Source of the DNA: Apilactobacillus micheneri
GTDB lineage: Bacteria > Bacillota > Bacilli > Lactobacillales > Lactobacillaceae
Length of the DNA: 64,000 nt
Direction: 5' to 3'
NCBI RefSeq assembly: GCF_002993975.1
Contig: NZ_POSO01000003.1
Location: forward strand, 192,587-256,586
Shown: positions 60,176-64,000 of the stretch, piece after piece
Numbering within the stretch: the stretch's first letter is position 1
How the letters are laid out: each line of letters begins with the position of its first letter
Made by a program: the position numbers and the translations under genes
Notes under the pieces: generated by a model
Seen by the model: the letters and a program-made list of their open reading frames with translations, nothing else
What the model was told of the DNA's origin: nothing
The model's database searches: none

Positions 60176-63100
60176 TATAACTTCTTATCTGCAGATATAT
60201 TTAGATCTTCTTTAATTGAAGCAATATCCTTCCATGAAGAATTAACTAAAACGTCATTTCTTGGATAACCATCTAGCATCATTTGATTAGCATTCATTCT
60301 AAATGCTCTTTGCATAATATTAGCAGAATACATATTAGGAGCAATCATTTTATCCCAACGACGATTATCTTTAAATACATCTTTATGATATCTAGCAGCG
60401 TTAATTCCAGGCATCGTAACCAAATTAACATCAGCAGCTAATGTCTTTAATGGTGTTCCATGCCAAGTTTGAATTAATTTAGTGCCCTTACCAGGTTTCC
60501 ATCTAAATGGTCTTCTAACATTAGTAACAAAATATTTTGCTTTAGCTTGTTTTAATATCCCGCTATAACTAAATCTAATAACATAAGGAATATTATTTTC
60601 TTTAAAGTAATCAACATACTCCCTATTTACATTCCAATACATCTTATATTCAGGATGATTCTTTTTCATGTATTCATAAATAGCTTTAGGATTATCTGAA
60701 TATTGAGTTCCAAAGAAACTTTCAAAAATAATAATATTCTTTTTAGTAAGCATATTAGATAATCTATTAAGAATAGAAGCCTGTAAATAATTAACCTTAA
60801 ATAAATGACCAAATTTTCTAGAAATTAAACGTTTTTCAGGGACTTGATCTAATTCACTATTTTTAGTAGACAAAATCTTTTCTACTACTTCTTTTGAAGC
60901 ATCACCATTTTGTCCATATTGAGCAAATTTATCATAAAAATCAATCAATTTATCATGATAATTATCTGCAACCGCATCTAAATGTTGAATACGATTAATC
61001 AATTCATCTTCAGTTTTTATAATTGGACCTGGGATCTCTTTATCATAGTCTAAATAAACACCACGATTTTCATCATCCAAGTACCAATCTTTATCATAAG
61101 CATAAAATAACATTGGACGTTTTAGATGTGCATAATCAAACATTACTGACGAATAATCTGTGATCATTGCATCACTAATCAAATATAGATCATTAATATT
61201 ATTATAATCACTAACATCAAAAACAAAACCCGGATTACTATAAAAACTATTTGAGTGAGCCACAAAATAGTGCAATCTAACTAATAATACATACTTATCA
61301 GAAAGTTTGGCTTGCATTTTATCTAAATTTAGTTGAAAATCAAAACCTTCATCTTCACGATAAGTTGGTGCATATAAAATTACTTTTTTATCTAATGGAA
61401 TCCCCAATTTGTTTTTAACTGAATTGATATAAGCATCATTGTTATTGGTATATAATTCATCATTTCTAGGAAAACCTGACTTGATTAATTTTTGATCATA
61501 ATCAAAAGCTTTAGTAGCAATTTCACCCATATAATCAGAAGGTACTACCATATAATCCCAGCGACGATTTCTCTTAGCAAAACGACTTTGAACTCCATGA
61601 CTAGCAAATTTAAAATGAGGCTCATCAAATCCCATATGTTTCAAAAAGGTTCCATGAAGTGTTTCTACTTCAATTTGACCCTTACGTTTAGCATATCGAT
61701 TAGGCATATTAGTATTTTGAATAATGTATTTAGAAACAGCTAAATAATACCAATACATAAAGCTATTTACTTTAACTTTAGTGGCTCCACCATTAATAGG
61801 TGTTTGAATATTTTTAAAAAACCAAACTGTTTTAATTTCAGGATGACTTTTTTGCATATATTCATACATTAATCTTTCATTACTATCAAACTTACTAGAC
61901 CAATAACAATCAAATACCATAATTTTTCTTAATGGTAGAAAACGCATAAATGGATATAATAACGAGTATGAAAGTGATCTAAATACCTTTTTAGAATCAA
62001 TAAAATTTGAAAAAGGTTGATTAATTTTAAGTTCTAAATCATTATTATTACTATTCTGGATTTGATAATATATCTTATCTTTACCATTAAAAGATAGATC
62101 CTGTTTAGGAACTAAATGTGATTCATCAGTTAATAATCTAAAGACTTTAATTTTATCATTAACATATAAATAAACTTTAAAAATATATTTACCTGATAAA
62201 ATATTTAATTGGTTCTTTTCTTTATTAGTTATTTGAAAATTTAAAGATAATAAATCCCCATTTAATTGAAAATCATTATTACTGTTATCAAAAACTTTTC
62301 TAACGGTTTTATCACTACTTATCATTTCAATTTTACTATTATTAATATTCAAATTTTCATTTTTCAGATAATCAGGAATATTAATGGATAATTTTAATAA
62401 ATTAGACGAATTAAGATTAATACTATTAGTAATAAAAGGTGTATTTTCATAGATAATTTCAATACCATCTCTATTATTATAAAATACAGTGTAACTCATA
62501 TTATCATCAGTATTAATTTGAGCACTTGGTTTATTTTGATCAAATACATAATTAATCTGACTATTAGTAAAACTATCTTTCATAACTAACAAGGCTTTTT
62601 GATTAAGCATGTTTGTATTCCAACCAGCGTTATCAAAAACAATGTTATTTTCATTAACCTTACCAATAATATGCGTTTCATCTGGCATTATAAGCTCAGC
62701 CTTAATGTGTTTGTTACCAGTATTTATAACATCAAATACTAAGTTCTTTCCTGATTTTAAAACATTAGAAATAATTGGGGATTTAATATCGTCTTGATAT
62801 AAACTATTTGATTTAATTACAAAATCATTAACACTATTAAAACGAGCACTAATTTTCGTATGCTTGTCTTCATTTACATAAGGTAGAATAAATTTATTTC
62901 TAGTCTTTTTATTAGGATCCGCAACATAACGACTTACCAAATACTTGTTGGCAATCAAATCAGTTATTAGAATTTTCCAAGTTCCTAATCCTAGCTTTTC
63001 AATAGCATCATTAATATCAAAACTAAATTGATATCTAGCATTGGTCCATTTACCACGAGCATTTAATAATCTTTGAGGCAATGATGTTTTCGGCCTATTT

Positions 63101-64000
63101 ATATTGATTTTCATTTCTTTATCACTATCAATATTAACTAACTTAGCTGAAAACAATTCATTAACATTACCTAAACTAAGTAAGTGCTTAGACAATCTCA
63201 TATTTCTAATAATAAAGAAACCACGACCAATAAACTGGCCGTCTTCGTCAATTTTATAATTGGTCATTTTTTGATTAATTTTTGCATTATCATTACCTAA
63301 TTCAATTGCCGAAGATATTTCATCACTATAATCAAATATTTCTGGCATATAATATTTATATGATAATCCATGAAAACCTTTTTTAAAATGTCCAACTGAT
63401 TGACGATAAGTATAAGTGTCAAGAATATTAAATTCACCATGTCTTAATGCATAATAAACAACTTGTTGTTTAACTGGTAAATTATTCATTGGTTTAGAAT
63501 CCCACAGATTCCAATCACGTAAAAATTTATAAACCATTTCTTGTGCTTTATAAATATAGCTTTCTTCATTGTCACCAATATTTTCAATAAATATAAAAAT
63601 GTCTAAGAATAAAATCTTATATTTAAAGTCTTTAAATAAAGGACTATTTGCACCTTGGCCAACTTTTTTTAGCATATCTCGACATATATCTAAAGCATCT
63701 AGTCTACTTTGAAAGTTAGATAATGCACTTCTACTTTGAGTGATTGAATCATTACTTTCACGCCAACGCCACTTATAAACCACATCTTCAATTATATTAG
63801 TAACTTTAGATTTTAAATGTACTTGTAAGGTAAAAGGTATATCTTCATAGATAATACCTTCAATAAATTTAATATCATTGTCTAGTAAAAAATTACGACG
63901 ATATAATTTATTCCAAACTGTAGTATCATATAACAAATCATGATTATCATAAATGTTAGTATTATTAGCGTTATCGTGGATAGCAAAGGAATGTAAGTAA
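60067..64000 (-). CDS. giant teichoic-acid enzyme: GT2 remnant plus two TagF-type domains, 5' end beyond window and frameshifted
   Basis: The frame is open to base 64000, so the N-terminus is missing. From 63936 inward: the second half of a family-2 glycosyltransferase (NKLYRRNFL, GIIYEDIPFT, KWRWR; first about 215 residues), a long beta-rich region (about 220-650), a first glycerophosphotransferase domain (about 668-1010, with [34 protein letters not shown]), a short linker and a second one (from about 1063, with [10 protein letters not shown] and GYPRND). Near 60180-60186, DKK should continue VILYAPTWR but the frame shifts by one base and stops at 60067. No slippery heptamer is present there, so mutation or an assembly error is more likely than recoding. 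Confidence 0.85.
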   Translation of the reverse strand, partial: YLHSFAIHDNANNTNIYDNHDLLYDTTVWNKLYRRNFLLDNDIKFIEGIIYEDIPFTLQVHLKSKVTNIIEDVVYKWRWRESNDSITQSRSALSNFQSRLDALDICRDMLKKVGQGANSPLFKDFKYKILFLDIFIFIENIGDNEESYIYKAQEMVYKFLRDWNLWDSKPMNNLPVKQQVVYYALRHGEFNILDTYTYRQSVGHFKKGFHGLSYKYYMPEIFDYSDEISSAIELGNDNAKINQKMTNYKIDEDGQFIGRGFFIIRNMRLSKHLLSLGNVNELFSAKLVNIDSDKEMKININRPKTSLPQRLLNARGKWTNARYQFSFDINDAIEKLGLGTWKILITDLIANKYLVSRYVADPNKKTRNKFILPYVNEDKHTKISARFNSVNDFVIKSNSLYQDDIKSPIISNVLKSGKNLVFDVINTGNKHIKAELIMPDETHIIGKVNENNIVFDNAGWNTNMLNQKALLVMKDSFTNSQINYVFDQNKPSAQINTDDNMSYTVFYNNRDGIEIIYENTPFITNSINLNSSNLLKLSINIPDYLKNENLNINNSKIEMISSDKTVRKVFDNSNNDFQLNGDLLSLNFQITNKEKNQLNILSGKYIFKVYLYVNDKIKVFRLLTDESHLVPKQDLSFNGKDKIYYQIQNSNNNDLELKINQPFSNFIDSKKVFRSLSYSLLYPFMRFLPLRKIMVFDCYWSSKFDSNERLMYEYMQKSHPEIKTVWFFKNIQTPINGGATKVKVNSFMYWYYLAVSKYIIQNTNMPNRYAKRKGQIEVETLHGTFLKHMGFDEPHFKFASHGVQSRFAKRNRRWDYMVVPSDYMGEIATKAFDYDQKLIKSGFPRNDELYTNNNDAYINSVKNKLGIPLDKKVILYAPTYREDEGFDFQLNLDKMQAKLSDKYVLLVRLHYFVAHSNSFYSNPGFVFDVSDYNNINDLYLISDAMITDYSSVMFDYAHLKRPMLFYAYDKDWYLDDENRGVYLDYDKEIPGPIIKTEDELINRIQHLDAVADNYHDKLIDFYDKFAQYGQNGDASKEVVEKILSTKNSELDQVPEKRLISRKFGHLFKVNYLQASILNRLSNMLTKKNIIIFESFFGTQYSDNPKAIYEYMKKNHPEYKMYWNVNREYVDYFKENNIPYVIRFSYSGILKQAKAKYFVTNVRRPFRWKPGKGTKLIQTWHGTPLKTLAADVNLVTMPGINAARYHKDVFKDNRRWDKMIAPNMYSANIMQRAFRMNANQMMLDGYPRNDVLVNSSWKDIASIKEDLNISADKKLYCMPQLGVIMNMLRLMNLLQNYIWTLQKLKHILATM

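Noticed and set aside
60160-60195. Programmed frameshift in the large teichoic-acid gene
   Set aside because: There is no slippery heptamer near the required shift point (AAGAAGTTATA); mutation or an assembly error is more likely.
1-64000. CRISPR arrays, tRNA or rRNA genes, insertion sequences, prophage or integrative elements
   Set aside because: I scanned for spaced direct repeats, cloverleaf-like blocks, transposase motifs and phage modules and found none. The only recombinases are XerD and its degenerate homologue.

Overview
The window reads as a contiguous stretch of core chromosome from a very AT-rich lactic acid bacterium of the family Lactobacillaceae. Gene content and order (dnaE-pyk, xerD-ribT-scpA-scpB-rluB, recQ-LysM-cmk-rpsA-der-hup, rpsU-yqeY-phoH-ybeY-dgk-era-recO-glyQS-dnaG-rpoD, hisS-aspS, prmA-rsmE-rel-dtd) are typical of that family. 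The gene for 6-phosphofructokinase, which usually sits between dnaE and pyk in homofermentative lactobacilli, is absent. This suggests an obligately heterofermentative lineage (inference). There are no tRNA or rRNA genes, no CRISPR array, no insertion sequence and no prophage. Nearly all genes lie on the minus strand; the exceptions are a catalytically degenerate Xer-like protein (5356), a 62-aa YjzD-like membrane protein (24962), a PEP-synthase/PPDK regulatory protein (41686) and a fructosamine-kinase-like protein (51185).

Layout in plus-strand coordinates. 1-5234: cca, uup, thyA, folA and a partial degV, reading leftward. 5356-7448: the Xer-like pseudo-recombinase and a TPR protein, convergent with a 4-bp overlap. 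7548-15304: hup, der, rpsA, cmk, a LysM protein, recQ, ypbB and ribU; ribU is preceded by a complete FMN riboswitch with its own terminator. 15305-19475: the xerD/scpAB/rluB operon led by cvfB. 19596-24833: pyk and dnaE. 25196-31838: clpB (with a candidate CtsR box), pepT, a NIF3 protein, trmK and rpoD. 31861-41498: dnaG, glyS-glyQ under a glycine T-box, recO, era, dgk, ybeY, phoH, yqeY and rpsU. 42518-46641: an operon of three wall-teichoic-acid genes followed by nfo. 46729-52036: a YitT protein, and aspS-hisS behind a T-box whose specifier region contains overlapping Asp and His codons. 52029-58110: a HAD phosphatase, dtd, rel, rsmE, prmA, mpg and a small frameshifted gene. 58259-64000: a membrane protein and a giant teichoic-acid polymerase with a frameshift, cut by the right edge.

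The regulation that can be read directly is mostly RNA-based: one FMN riboswitch, two T-boxes and many intrinsic terminators. Several perfect palindromes in promoter regions (27809, 41626, 58166, 59051) look like protein operators but match no regulator I can name with confidence, apart from the CtsR-like heptad repeat before clpB.

The most unusual items are: a 112-codon gene split exactly at the canonical -1 slippery heptamer A AAA AAC (57997-58003); a GT2-TagF-TagF fusion broken by a one-base loss; an Xer-family protein that has lost its catalytic Arg/His/Arg residues; and a tandem GAC/CAC specifier in the hisS-aspS T-box. Six or more genes appear to use TTG start codons, judged from Shine-Dalgarno placement.
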